From Nilaparvata lugens (lineage: Eukaryota > Arthropoda > Insecta > Hemiptera > Delphacidae): a stretch of 64,000 nucleotides of DNA. The stretch is from the NCBI RefSeq assembly GCF_014356525.2, contig NC_052504.1:67521883-67585882 (forward strand), in the 5' to 3' direction. The number at the start of each line of letters is the position of its first letter. Positions within the stretch are counted from its first letter, which is position 1. Shown in pieces: positions 1-11,084 of this stretch. The notes beneath the pieces are model-generated. The model was given only the letters and a program-made list of their open reading frames with translations, was not told the DNA's origin and searched no databases. Both the position numbers and the translations under genes were made by a program.

Positions 1-526
1 AAGTCCTGATGATCGAATCTACTTTGTCCAAAGCCAAATTCTGAGGACGTTGGAAAACTTTGAACCGAGATACCATTATTCCCAAAGCATTCTCAGCAGT
101 GCGCTGGCAACGGTCTAGACGATGGTTGAATAATACCTGCTTATCAGTAAGATGTTGACCTGTGAATGGTGTCATCACTTCTTTCCTTAAAGGAAATGTC
201 TCACTTGCTACCAGTATTGACTTATCAGGCAAATTCAATGTATTATTTGACAATAAATCATCCAATGATGAGCTTTCAAATATAGAAGCATCATTTGTTC
301 GTCCATTTTTCCCAACATCAATATAAATAAATTTGTAATTGGCATCTACTAACGCTAGCATTACAATACTGAATGTCCCTTCATATTTGAAATTTTCTGA
401 ACCCCCTGGAGGTGGATTCTTTATGTATACATGCTTTCCACCCAATGCACCGCAGCAAAAAGGAAACTGCCACTTCAACATGAACTCTTCTTGAATTTTT
501 TTCCAATGTGCAAGATTTTGGTGAGC
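1..526 (-). CDS. PIF/Harbinger transposase, DDE nuclease exon (partial)
   Basis: The minus strand from 526 to the window edge reads about 175 codons without a stop. The product matches the DDE_Tnp_4 nuclease of PIF/Harbinger transposases, which cut and paste their own element. It shows WQFPFCCGALGGKHV at residues 19-33, the second-aspartate block GRTNDASIF near 79, and the glutamate block ENALGIM near 145. A pyrimidine-rich acceptor (AG at 528-527) opens the exon in phase 0, matching the phase-0 donor of the exon at 3979-4191. The two are therefore probably one gene with a 3.45 kb intron. Odd: the first catalytic aspartate, normally in DGKH, is glycine (LGGKHV), so catalysis is probably lost. 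The gene continues beyond the left edge. Confidence 0.8.
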
Positions 527-730
527 CTGCAAATAAAAACAAACTTATTCAAATATAAATGAGAAACATTGCAGGTTAAAATGAATGGAGAACGCTCAAA
601 CATGTGGCATGAATGAGATGCATAGATGCGTATACAAACTTATGTGCTGCATACTGCACCACACACGCGAGATGCTCTCTTGCAGGTCGCGCCGACAACA
701 AACATGACAAGCTCATCATCACTGTACTTA

Positions 731-1101
731 TAGTGAGGTCCACGTTATAATGGCAGGGTTTGATTAGCAATGGTATTGCTATCCTTGTATATCATTCAAC
801 AAAGCGGGCAGCACTATCTCTCTCTCGCTTTGCTCTGTTGCCAGATCGGCTTTCAACAATGTAGAATTAATATTAACAAAATATTTAATATGAAGATTCA
901 TTATGAAATCATTGAAAAAGATGATTAATTGTTTAATAAAACATAATTGATTATTTTAAACGAGAATGAACAATTAATATTATACATTAATAAACCTGTA
1001 TCAGCTACCGTAGAGAAAGCATTGACAAGATAGTGTGGATCGGCAACGTGTTCTCCTATCTCCTATCTTTCTCCACTGCCATTATAACGTGGACCTCGCT
1101 A
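731..1101. mobile_element. TA-flanked MITE, copy 1
   Basis: A 371 bp element bounded by inverted repeats of about 26 bp. The left end reads TAGTGAGGTCCACGTTATAA and the right end is its reverse complement with one or two changes. TA dinucleotides flank it (729-730, 1102-1103), as expected of Tc1/mariner-type non-autonomous elements. No coding capacity. A shorter relative lies at 30196-30401. It sits in the putative intron of the Harbinger gene. Confidence 0.75.
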
Positions 1102-1103
1102 TA

Positions 1104-2334
1104 GTAAATACTTGTTTGAGAAACATGCATTTGTTGCGCAGTAGCTTTGAATAGATTAATTATAATTTTGTAAGGTCATTTAATCATTTATTTATATAAT
1201 TCAATATAATTTGAAAAAATATATTTAAAATTCAATATTTTTTTAGCAGAGCAGAGCAGTGAGTCTTTTAATGTAATCTATGTTAAAATCTACACTTGGT
1301 ATGCATTTGTGTCTTTAAATTTTCTAGAGCATAAATCCAACTACCAATTAAGACGTTCCAAAAAAATGTACTGCAAACTTAGAATTTACAGGTGATCTCT
1401 ACACATTTCATGTTGATGACATTCATAGCCCAAGTGATTTTTGCTCCACAACATTCAAAATATTGCTTCAGATTTGCTTTTTCAATATCTTTGATTGGTT
1501 CACAATTATTTATATTATGCCTAAGAAGAATGCAAGAAATTCCTCCAATTCTCTCAGGTCCACAATGATTAAGTATAAGTTTTAAATACTGAAACACATG
1601 TGATAGAAAAAGATCATTTTGTGTTTGGATAGGCAGAGAACATGAAGCCTATCAGTGAAGCTCTCACAAACAGATTAATTTCGTCCATCTTGTTACTCAT
1701 CCGTGTGACTCCCTGTATATTACAATGAATTACATTTACATAATTATCTCGAATAATCCGTACCTTCATAAATATTAGTTCAGACAACAGTTTTATAAAA
1801 AGGTTCGTTAATGCACGAATTAGAGTTAAGACACACGTGAGCAAGCGTAGTGAGCGAATGTCTGTCTCAAACATCTCACGAGCGCTATAAAGACCAAATA
1901 AAACTAATGTATACACTATTTTATCTACGACCATTCAAGCAAAGTATCACATGCTGATTTGCAGTAAGGATAGAAATCAACCAACTAGCCTATATGGTAA
2001 AAATATTGGAATAACAATAGGTAAAATCTACTCAGAGAGAGTAGACAATAAACTTGAAATACTGAAAACAAGGCAAAATGAAAACATGATGAACTGAAAA
2101 CTTAATGGACTAAAAGCCTGACGCAATATAAACGACTGCTTTGTAAAATGAGTCTCAGATATAAGACATATATATATTATATATATCCATTTTTTAAATG
2201 TTTAGAACTGCTTCCAAGTCCTGTTACTGTTGTAAGAACTTTCCATTTAATTATTTTCAGTGAATGAATCATTTGAATTTCAGTAGTTTACTTTCTTCTA
2301 ACTTCTGAAATTTATACTGTAGTGAGGTGATTAT
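1104..2334. other. AT-rich stretch, no gene seen
   Basis: About 1.2 kb of AT-rich DNA inside the putative Harbinger intron. It contains a short AT microsatellite near 2168-2188. Its ORFs are short, lack recognisable motifs, and mostly start at non-ATG codons. I see no supported gene or repeat. Confidence 0.5.
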
Positions 2335-3684
2335 TTATTCTTGTCTATTCAGTTTTGCCAAGATGAGCTGCAAAATATTATTGATGCCTTCTCCTACTTC
2401 ACTTTTTGACTCTCCCAATTTCGGTCTATTTTCTTTTGAGACAATCTGGACGAAAGTTAATTTCTTAACTGCACTATCATTTTTTTGGATTGTGAGTTTG
2501 TGTATTTTCTGTGATTTTTGATTAAATATTCTTCACAGCGTTCTTTCATAAATCTTTTTTGTTTTATTCGAATTCCTATTCTTATGCAATTCGATTGCGA
2601 CAGTGCAGCCTCGATAGCTGGCTGGATGTGCTTCCCCACAATTGATACATTTTGGAAAAGCACCACTCGGTTTGAACAATGAACTTTCCTTTGGTGTTCA
2701 CATGCACACTTAACACACAGGCTCCTTGTTACAGTATTTCTGGCATCGTTTGCATTGCGGTATCAGGTTGGCTTTCTTCAGTGCTTCCACTTCCACTCTA
2801 AAACCGAGTATATTTTTATGTTCAAAAACTTTTTTATATTTTCTTCCGCGCTCAATGAGACTATGCACATATTTAATGGCTCTCTTGTCTTCCACTTTAG
2901 CTTATTCACAACCTCTAGAACTTTCAATCCTTGTATCTTCAAATATTCCAGTATCATGTCCGTACTACAAGAGTGATGAAGTTTTTTAATCATTACTCTT
3001 ATTGGTCTTTTACTGCTTATCTTCATACGAGTGCCAGTTAAATCCGTCATTAATCAAATCACTGGTAGCATATCGATAAGTTTTTGAGTGGACTGCATTT
3101 ATTTTGAACGTTTCTCTACTTAAGATTTTTATTCTGAATTTGTCAGCTAGCGACACTTTTTTCAAACTCTTAAGGAGTCCGTCTAGATTCTTGATACCAT
3201 CCACTAGATTGGGGTGGTGGCACTTCTTTCTTCTTTCTCCTCTCCTCGTCAGTGCTATATTTTTCCATGGAAGAGATTTTAGGATTCAAATTCTGTTGAT
3301 TTCGTTTCGCAGGCACGTTTTTGACTTCTGGCAATGGAGTACTAAAAGCTTCCTCTTCTTGCTAGCCCAACTGTTGATTAGTTCTCGGCTGCTGAACTGG
3401 TAGGCTGTGAATCTTCCTCTTAATATTCAGAGATCTTGCTCCCAAATCCTGAATTTTTTCAACAGTTCTGATTTGCTTTTCTCTAATTCCTTCCTCTTCT
3501 CATCGGTCTCTTTCCAGCCAAACTCGACTTGAGTTTCAAGTTCATTCAATTTGATATACTGATCCGGTGAACACTGGATTTCTGATGTATTTAGCATGTT
3601 GTTGGTGTCCATTCTGTCGTTAGTGGCTTCCTGTTCTCCTTGCTCTTCTGTAGGAATACTAGGTGGCTTCACCAAGTTTGACAT
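2335..3684 (-). pseudogene. Jockey-clade LINE ORF1 (gag-like), frameshifted
   Basis: This encoded the nucleic-acid-binding ORF1 protein that packages LINE RNA. The minus strand starts at ATG 3684 (MSNLVKPPSIPTEEQ) and has an N-terminal coiled-coil-like segment rich in E and K. It then passes through at least three frame changes. The middle part matches a PRE_C2HC domain (RPIRVMIKKL near 3010, later IPQCKRCQ). Zinc-knuckle remnants CVKCACEH and CGEAHPASYRGC follow near 2690 and 2640. The first knuckle has lost several residues, since CQK runs straight into YCNKEP. A stop falls at 2335. ORF2 is not found downstream. The first 200 bp recur at 10591-10791 as part of the duplicated block. Confidence 0.75.
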
Positions 3685-3978
3685 ATTTTGCAAACATGCC
3701 TTTCAAACCAAACAGCTCTCGTATCAATAACACTCACGCACAAGGAAACGCGAGCGCGAGCTGTAGAAAGGCCGCGAAAAGCAGGTCGCTTTGCTTGCAT
3801 AAATTCCGAGGTTGACAACCAATACTCGATGCAATATTTTTATCCCACTTTTCAATCACGAACAAACTGCTGACTTACTACTTCTACACTACATTATGAC
3901 TACTCCACTATACATCCATTCTCTACGAGCTCTAATGCAATACTGTTTTTTTATAAATAGCAAATAATTGAGGATTAC

Positions 3979-4191
3979 CTGTATAGGTCCGTAGTCTGCA
4001 AGTACTTCTGACATAGCATCCAAGACTTCCTTGATAAAATGAGAAATTGAGGATCTAGGCACAGAGTAAATATCTTCCAATCTACTATAAGTATAACCCA
4101 GAGCAAGGAATCTCAAAGTTATTTGCAGCTTCACTCTACTGGACAATGCCAGCCTCATATTCGTATCTCTTCTACCAATTATGGGGCTCAC
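3979..4191 (-). CDS. PIF/Harbinger transposase, N-terminal HTH-like exon, copy 1
   Basis: A 213 bp phase-0 exon (71 codons). It is bounded on the minus strand by acceptor TTGTAG just upstream of 4191 and donor CAG|GTAATC at 3979/3978. The peptide contains RLALSSRVKLQITLRFLALG followed by YTYSRLEDIYSVPRSSISHF, matching the helix-turn-helix segment that precedes the nuclease domain in Harbinger transposases. Because it opens directly after an acceptor, an upstream exon must exist; I did not identify it. The downstream partner is probably the exon at 1-526. A second copy lies at 11085-11297. Confidence 0.7.
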
Positions 4192-4322
4192 CTACAACAA
4201 AAATACATTAATCAATGTATAAATTGGCATCCATTGTGAAATCTAGAAAGTGTATAAATCACAATAAGTGTAAAAGTGTATAAAAATATAACATTACTTC
4301 TCATGAATAAGGCTTGAATAGG

Positions 4323-4685
4323 ACAGTATGCTGGGACAACAGTTAAACACCAGGAAACTTATGTGATTCGGATTAGATCAAGTTATGAATATGCTCACAC
4401 CAATAATACAGAGATATTCTATATCATTGACTTATTTAAAAAAATAATATTTACTTGAGTACAGATCCAAAATGAATAATGTTTATACATACATTAATCA
4501 TACAGTAGGCTGGAACAACAGTGAGCCATCAGGAAGCTTACCTGATACAAGTTTGATCAAGTTATGAATATGATCATGCCAATAATAATAGAGATATTCT
4601 ATATCATTGACATATTTTTTGAACATAATATTTACTTGAGGACTGATCTAAAATGAACAACAATAATACAAACATTAATCATAAG
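4323..4685. repeat. Diverged tandem duplication of about 180 bp
   Basis: Two consecutive units (about 4323-4501 and 4502-4685) share the order ACAGTA-GCTGG-ACAACAG, a GATCAAGTTATGAATATG segment, and GAGATATTCTATATCATTGAC. They are visibly diverged. The pair recurs in the second copy of the block near 11433-11790. No coding potential. Confidence 0.7.
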
Positions 4686-4956
4686 TAGCCTATGTCCCAA
4701 AATGAAAATTCATATAGGTAGTAGACAATGGAATTATTAATAATTCCAGCTTCTTTGCCACGATAATCACCAGTAACATCACTAAAACAAAGTTATCGCC
4801 ATTCCTAAATTTGAGGCTAATTACAAAAGACTGCATGCTGCCCTCATTGAGAAGAAAGCGGTTTTAGAAAACTAGTCTGAGGCAAACAGTTACTAAAGTT
4901 TCTTGGCGTATCCTTGGCGAGTTTTTACCAAAATTAGACCACAACTCTTAAGGTGA

Positions 4957-5072
4957 AATTCCCTAGAGGCGTTCTAGGTTTGGCGCAGTCAAGACTGCTT
5001 ATAGCTGCGAGCTCTCTGCTTGCTTAAAGCTGCACTGCTCGAGCAGTGCTGCTAGAACGCCTCTTAGGAATT
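4957..5072. repeat. Imperfect hairpin with inner palindrome
   Basis: A 21 bp left arm (AATTCCCTAGAGGCGTTCTA from 4957) pairs with a right arm ending at 5072. Inside lies the exact 16 bp palindrome CACTGCTCGAGCAGTG at 5033-5048. The same structure recurs at 12062-12177. It could be the terminus of a small inverted-repeat element, but no target duplication was recognised. Confidence 0.55.
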
Positions 5073-5369
5073 ACACAATGTGCAGCACTGCATTAAATGT
5101 CATTTAATGTGCAATTACTTAGAGGAGTCTCGAGACGCGCGGCTATAAGCAGGCATGTCGAGACGCGTGGAGAGCCGTCACGGCTAGAGCACACGAATAA
5201 AATAAATTCAAATAAGGTATAAATTCATTAAATTTAATATGAATCGTAAAAGCAATATGTTAGCCAACACTGTTAGATTCTTGTCAGCTCCATACATGGA
5301 GCTGAAAAGAGTCCAAAATCAACCTCCTGGCCTGGTTTCATAGAAGAGGACAAGTCCTGAAAATGTGGT

Positions 5370-5928
5370 AAGAATGGTGAAGGGCTACAAGATTTCCCAC
5401 AGTCAAGATATATTTGGTATTTCTAGTTACATTTTAACAGCCATTGTGGATGTTGTGGCAGCTTCTTTGTCCGATCTCATTAATGCCTGTCTCATTGAGG
5501 GGTTTTTTCCAGACGAGCTGAAACAGTGAAGGAATGTCCCAATATACAAGAAAGGAGATCCTAATCTTTTGGCAAATTTCAGACCAGTTTCCATTGTCTC
5601 TATATTTGGTAAAGTCATAGAGTCTGTAATGAAGGAACAACCACTTTGAGAGTGATGAGTTATTTGTGGAGAGTCAAAATGGTTTTTGCAGGGGCAAATC
5701 TACCACTATAGCTGTATTGTCTCTTGTTCGGGCTGTTTTGATGGCATTGGTGCTATGTGATTTGAGTAAAGCCTTTGATTGCGTATCACACACTTTTCTG
5801 CTACAGAAACTAAAGTGGAGTTGTGTAGTGCTCAACAATCTACAGAACAGAAATCAGATTGTGAAGGTGGAAAAGGCACAGTCGGCTAAGCTTGATGTGC
5901 TTCATGGAATCCCACAAGGATCAGTGCT
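5370..5928 (+). pseudogene. LINE reverse transcriptase fragment, copy 1 (truncated)
   Basis: Plus-strand translation gives LINE RT blocks: SDLINACLIEGFFPDELK, then KKGDPNLLANFRPVSIVSIF, then QNGFCRGKST, LCDLSKAFDCVSH and GIPQGSVL. In-frame stops follow the ELKQ block and a frame change follows MKEQ. The fragment ends exactly at 5928 where the Gypsy fragment begins, before the YADD block. The undisturbed continuation is visible in copy 2 at 13033. Confidence 0.8.
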
Positions 5929-6100
5929 TTTTAAAAAGAATTATTTATTTCAACATACTAATACATCTAATACATGGTTATAAGCGATGTACGCTCTACG
6001 AGCTCTGGCAACAGACTGACTCGAAAAAGCAACTAAACTAATGGCTAGTAAATAACAATGCATAGCTACATCAGCATTATAAAGGGGTTACCAAATGTAA
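5929..6100 (-). mobile_element. Partial Gypsy 3' LTR with polypurine tract
   Basis: On the minus strand, the purine run GGGGGGGAGGAG (6112-6101) is followed by about 172 bp starting TTACATTTGG. This includes an AATAAA-type signal about 20 bases before the junction at 5929. The sequence stops shortly after this signal with a short A run, so a U5 part appears to be missing. That is what a copy made from polyadenylated RNA would show. Confidence 0.6.
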
Positions 6101-6177
6101 CTCCTCCCCCCCAAGTGTGAAGCTGCCCTCAGCTTCAAAAATAAAATAGTATTAAGTCCAAGTACAAAAATTAAGTA

Positions 6178-6900
6178 TTAGTTACATGGCAATCTTGGAT
6201 ACATTTGTTGGGAATCGGTATTAACAATATCGTTATCCACGCCAGAATTACAATTATTTGAGTTAGAAATGGACAGTTTTTGCCAAATTATTTTAATAAA
6301 AATGAATATCAATAAAATTACAACCAAAATAAATAATATAGTAATTACAACAATATAGATGATTCTATTGTCTTGGAGAGGTAATTCATCAATAATATCA
6401 AGTTGTTGAAATTTTATGTTTGCAGTATGTACTTCATCAAAACTAAAATTAGAAATCTTCTTATTTTCTATAAGTTTAGTTGGCACAATAACTTCATTTT
6501 CCCAAAATATGTTTGGTCTGTAATATCCAATTAAAGTCTCTGAGTTATCAATTTTTAACAATTTAGTTTTTCTGTTTGGAAAGAGAGTAACATTTTTCTT
6601 CTTGGCAGAACTGTAAATTATACATGAACTTACATTAAATAATATAAAACTATCAATTATGTTAATATATTTCACTAAAGAAGACCCATCTTTTAAAACT
6701 AATTTATTACATCCATTTAAATCTCTATCATCTAACAATTGTTCAATACATAAATTTTCAATACGACTTATATTACTACAATAATAATTATCATTGATAA
6801 GTTCGCAAGTTCCAAAAAATAATTTATCATTACGGAGTACAAAAGAAGGATGTACAATTGTTGTTACAATTTCATTTTCTTGAATGACAGGATATGACAA
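6178..6900 (-). pseudogene. Env-like protein, C-terminal part
   Basis: A 240-codon frame holding the distal part of the envelope-like protein of the Gypsy fragment. It has a hydrophobic stretch near residues 180-210 (VVITILFILVVILLIF) consistent with a transmembrane anchor, followed by a short polar tail. In insect errantiviruses this glycoprotein resembles baculovirus F proteins and mediates membrane fusion. It overlaps the next frame (6864-7769) in a different phase, so the gene is broken near 6864-6900. It is described only as an inactive remnant. Confidence 0.7.
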
Positions 6901-7769
6901 CAGGAAAATGTTTCATAAATTGCCGACTGTAGCGGTACTTCAATGAAATAAGAAATGTGGTCTTTAAACATTGCACAATGGACTTTACTGAGTTTCCATA
7001 TTACACTGACATCGTTTGAAATGAAGCTAAAATTCGAATTTCGGTGCATGAGAAAAAGTTCATCGTGAGAAATAATAGTCGAGTGGAGTACATTCAATTT
7101 ACAAAATTCTAAGCTTGTTACAATATCAGAAATTTTATTATTTAAAAGCAAGAGAGAGTCAAATAACAATGAGGATTGCTGATTAAGTTCGATTCTGTTT
7201 GATTCATTATACAATGAATTAAAGTAATTACTGATTTTCATATTATTTGATCGTATTGTTTTCATTTCATTGTTGAATTCCTCCATTAATTTATGATTAA
7301 CAGCAAATTGTTTTTCTACATTATTACTAAGATGGTATTCGTTTGATTGCACAGTTTGTAAAATTTTATCATATCGTTCCTTATCGTTAGCGTCCATATT
7401 ACCAGTGAGCCAAGAAAGTGCAGATCCTACACTATTAAAAAGGCCTCGTTTTTGTCTATAATTAATTGATTGGATTTGATTTAATTTACTCTTCGTATAC
7501 TTTAAATTTAATTTCATGATGCTTAGGCGACTCTTATCAATATCCTTATTAGCTAAAAAATCAATAAATGTTTCTATATTACTTAATTCTAATCTTAAAT
7601 AGCTAGTACTTATTTTATGAACATATGTGTATGTCGTGTTAACAATAAAGGAGTTCTGAATTTTAATGGGAGCAACACCGGAGGATTTGCTCAGATCAAT
7701 CATTTCATAAGGTGCTGCTGGGGCCAGCAACAGGAGAAGTAGGATTGGTATCATCGTGTCCTGTAACAC
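6864..7769 (-). pseudogene. Env-like protein, N-terminal part with cleavage motif
   Basis: The first ATG of this frame is at 7754. A leucine-rich signal peptide follows (MIPILLLLLLAPAAP). A probable splice acceptor, TTACAG, sits just upstream near 7761, as used for subgenomic env RNA. About residue 115 from that ATG carries RQKR followed by GLFNSVGSALSW, the furin-type site and fusion-peptide arrangement of F-like env proteins. A helical region follows. Frame is lost near 6864-6900. Neighbours are integrase upstream and the 3' LTR downstream. Confidence 0.75.
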
Positions 7770-8319
7770 ATAAGTTCTTTCGTTTCACCAGTTTTTTGGG
7801 GCGTTTCATTCTATTGGGGTGTACTTTAAATGGGCGTTTCTGAATTGCTCGAGGGTTCGTAGCTAGTTTATCGTCTTTACTGTAGTTTACTTTGAAGAAT
7901 TTCGGTTTAGTTTTCTTGTTAAAAGTTGTTTTAATGTAAGGTTCTTTTTCAATTTCTACATCCTTTTCACGATTGACATTCAGTTGCTCAGTGCGTTTTT
8001 GTTTTTCGGATTCAATTTTATTATTTATCAACTTGTGAACTAAATTCATTCTCTCTAAATATTGGTGAGACTGTTGTTCTGTCACCAATCTTTCCGTAAC
8101 TCCGTTAGTAAAAGGATTGTTTGATACGCCATAAGTTATTTCATGAGTCATTTTCAGAGTTGAGTTGAGCGTATTATTAAATGCTATAACTGCTGGTTTC
8201 ATGTTCGTTTTTCTTATATAGTTTTTATTCTCCAATTGAATTGCATTTAGGATTTCGATAAGCGTAGAATGAGCTCTTTCAATTAAGCCCTGAGAGTCTG
8301 GGTGTCCAGGATTCAACAC
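7705..8319 (-). pseudogene. Gypsy integrase, C-terminal half
   Basis: This frame begins with PGHPDSQGLIERAHSTL, the integrase catalytic glutamate block, and ends in a lysine-rich basic tail (KRPFKVHPNRMKRPKK) typical of the DNA-binding C-terminus. Integrase would join the DNA copy to the genome. The frame is offset from the upstream integrase frame at 8279-9538, with the break between 8319 and 8279. The last part overlaps the env start region. Confidence 0.75.
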
Positions 8320-9538
8320 CGTACAATCTCAAAAAGTCGCGTAAACCTGCATTGTCAAACTCACGGCCGTTGTCCATTTGTATAATTTTGGGTAGGGGAA
8401 AAGATGAAAAATAATCATTCAGGCGTTCTTGAATATCGATTTGGTTCAAACTTTTTAGGGGATGGACTGTTAATCGTTTGGAAAAACAATCAATCATTGT
8501 CAAAAACTTTATTTTATCGTATTGGAAACAGTCAATTTGTAGTTTTTCAAATGGTTTATCTGGAGTAGGAGTGACTTTATATGTGACTCTAACAGGTTGT
8601 CTATCATACTTTACTTTCAGGCATACAGCACACTTGTTAATGTAATCTGTTACGTCTCGTAGCATTGATGGCCAGTAATATCTTCTTCTTACCTGATTAT
8701 ACGTTTCATTGATACCTCTGTGGTACGTCTTTCCTTCATGGTGATTTGAAATTATCTGTTTTTGTTCATCAGTATCCACTATATCTAAATTCATTTTCCT
8801 ATACCTTTTCAGTTTTATCGAATCGAACGTTTCTAATAACACATTTTTAAAATTGTTGAAAATTTTCTCGTACTCATCATACAAAACACCTTCTCGCGAA
8901 CAGAAAACTCCATATACTGTTTTTGGTTTCAAAAACTCAATACATTTATTTTTCATGTCATCATAATCGTTAGCGTTCCTAAAATAAATGGTCAATCGTC
9001 TTTTACCAAAAATTTTTCTTAATTGAGGGGCTTGGTCACCTCTTTCAAGAATAAGTTGGTTATGCTCAATATTAAGCAACTTATCATCATCAGCTATAAC
9101 TACCTGTTCATTTGAGCTTTCTTGCGAGTGTATCGTAGCTAAGCTGCGATTATCGTTCTCGGCTTCTTGTTCGTCATCATTATTATCATTACTCACGATA
9201 TTCTCACGATCAATGTCATCATAAGCATTATTATTTACAAAGTTTCCTTGATTAGCATTATTTACTAAGTTATCATTACCAGTATTATCATTCCGCTCGC
9301 CTAATGTACCTATTCGTTGAAAAAAATCTTCGTAGGTACTACTATCTATCGAGGGTACGTCAGTGTTAGTATTGAACCTTATCAAATCGTCTATACTTAT
9401 ATCATCATATTCGTGGGGGTCATCACTAGTATTCTCCAAACCTTGAAAATCATTCACAAAACCTCGAAAACCATCCTCGAAACCTCGAAAACCATTCTCT
9501 TTATTTTCCATCATAGTGACGTCATAAGGACGGGACAA
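8279..9538 (-). pseudogene. Gypsy linker and integrase N-terminal half
   Basis: The frame starts with the end of the RNase H region (SRPYDVT). A long Asn/Asp-rich linker follows to about residue 190. The H2C2 integrase zinc domain comes next (HHEGKTYHRG ... CAVCLKVK), then the catalytic core (LQIDCFQYDKIKFLTMIDCFSKR and MDNGREFDN) carrying both expected aspartates. The frame ends soon after the core, where the phase changes to that of 7705-8319. The linker length and composition resemble other errantivirus-like pol proteins. Confidence 0.8.
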
Positions 9539-9546
9539 AGCATCCG

Positions 9547-9843
9547 CTACAAAGTTGGTTTTCCTTTTATGTAGGTAATGTCAAAATCGAATTCTTCTAA
9601 CAAAAGTTTCCATCTTATCAATTTGGAATTTGGCTCTTTAATACTATGAAGCCATTGGAGAGGTTTGTGATCAGTCTGAATTAAAAACTTACGTCCATAT
9701 AAGTAGGGCCTAAAATATTTACAACACCACACAATAGCCAATAGTTCTTTTTCTATGGTTGAAAGATTGATCTCATTTTTGTTCAATGTCCTTGAAGCAT
9801 AGGCAACAGGTAGATCTTTACCATTGAAAATCTGTGAAAGCAC
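9547..9843 (-). pseudogene. Gypsy RNase H segment
   Basis: A 98-codon frame with [40 protein letters not shown] and [10 protein letters not shown], the standard Ty3/Gypsy RNase H blocks that remove the RNA strand during reverse transcription. It is separated by short frame breaks from RT (ends 9868) and from the linker/integrase frame (9538). Confidence 0.8.
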
Positions 9844-9867
9844 TCCTCCAATAGCAAATTGCTAGCG

Positions 9868-10461
9868 TCAGTAGTAACTCGGGTAAAAATCGGGTAACTG
9901 CAATATTGGACTGTTTTGTAGCATTGTTTTCAGTTTTTCAAATGCATTAACGTACTCCTTATTAGAAATGTCAACCTTGACATCTTTTTTCAAAGCTTGA
10001 GTCAGAGGCTTAGCGATTTTTGCATAGTTTTTGATCATTTTTCTGTAGTAACCAGTTAATCCTAAAAATGTTTTTATTTGTTTTTCGGTTTTGGGAATCG
10101 GGAAGTCTTTGATTGCTTTCAATTTGGCGGGATTTGGTTGAATTCCTTCTTCTGAGATTACATGTCCTAGGTACAACAATTCTCTTTTGAAAAATTCAGT
10201 TTTATCGAGTTGTATTTTAAGATTGTGTTCTTTCAATTTTTTGAAAACGGATCTCAAATGTTTCAAATGCTCCTCTAAATTGTCAGAGAATACAATTATG
10301 TCGTCCATATACACTAAAACATTCGGCATTCTAGCAAATAGTATGTTCATATTACGCTGAAAAAATGGGGGTGCATTTTTCAATCCAAAGGGAAGCCTTA
10401 GAAATTCGAAGTGGCCGTCTTCTGTTGAAAAAGCTGTTTTTGGGACAGACTCTGGGTCCAT
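9868..10461 (-). pseudogene. Gypsy reverse transcriptase segment
   Basis: A 197-codon frame carrying RT palm and thumb blocks: [31 protein letters not shown] (the YxDD-type site, intact) and [20 protein letters not shown]. The N-terminal RT portion reads in another frame up to 10590 (LNEKTIADKYPLP). The usual GLKNAPATFQR motif shows PP in place of PA. Upstream RT, protease and gag are missing because the element is truncated at 10590. Confidence 0.85.
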
Positions 10462-10590
10462 TTCAATCTGATGGAAACCAGAATATAAATCTATCGTCGA
10501 GAATACGTAGCTCGTCCTATTTTTCCAAATAGATCTTCAATATTTGGTAGAGGATATTTGTCAGCTATAGTTTTTTCATTGAGTTTTCTG

Positions 10591-10791
10591 TAATTCCTTC
10601 CTCTTCTCATCGGTCTCTTTCCAGCCAAACTCGACTTGAGTTTCAAGTTCATTCAATTTGATATACTGATCCGGTGAACATTGGATTTCTGATGTATTTA
10701 GCATGTTGTTGGTGTCCATTCTGTCGTTAGTGGCTTCCTGTTCTCCTTGCTCTTCTGTAGGAATACTAGGTGGCTTCACCAAGTTTGACAT
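10591..10791 (-). pseudogene. Jockey ORF1 N-terminal fragment, copy 2
   Basis: The first roughly 66 codons of the same ORF1 as at 2335-3684 (MSNLVKPPSIPTEEQGEQEA onward). It is cut off at KRKEL by the junction with Gypsy RT sequence at 10590/10591. It cannot function alone. Confidence 0.75.
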
Positions 10792-11084
10792 ATTTTGCAA
10801 ACATGCCTTTCAAACCAAACAGCTCTCGTATCAATAACACTCACGCACAAGGAAACGCGAGCGCGAGCTGTAGAAAGGCCGCGAAAAGCAGGTCGCTTTG
10901 CTTGCATAAATTCCGAGGTTGACAACCAATACTCGATGCAATATTTTTATCCCACTTTTCAATCACGAACAAACTGCTGACTTACCACTTCTACACTACA
11001 TTATGACTACTCCACTATACATCCATTCTCTATGAGCTCTAATGCAATACTGTTTTTTATAAATAGCAAATAATTGAGGATTAC

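Larger units (their letters stand above)
3484..5928. repeat. 2.44 kb duplicated block, copy 1
   Basis: Nearly identical to 10591-13032 with roughly 15 scattered differences, many of them single-base indels. It contains the start of the Jockey ORF1, the Harbinger exon, AT-rich DNA, a hairpin and the 5' part of a LINE reverse transcriptase. Both edges coincide with the ends of the Gypsy fragment between the two copies. The left edge has microhomology TTTTCT. Confidence 0.9.
5929..10590 (-). mobile_element. 5'-truncated Gypsy/errantivirus-type element with env
   Basis: Minus-strand order from 10590 down: RT, RNase H, long linker, integrase, env, polypurine tract, partial 3' LTR. This is the gene order of env-bearing insect Gypsy elements (errantiviruses). 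It begins within the RT N-terminal block (LNEKTIADKYPLP near 10580). Gag, protease, primer site and 5' LTR are absent. Several frame breaks occur (near 10461, 9843-9868, 9540, 8280-8319 and 6864-6900), so it is a dead copy. Both ends abut the duplicated block. Confidence 0.9.

Noticed and set aside
5427..5640. Minus-strand ORFs over the LINE RT
   Set aside because: The plus-strand translation carries clear RT blocks; the minus ORFs are shadows. The same holds at 12531-12744.
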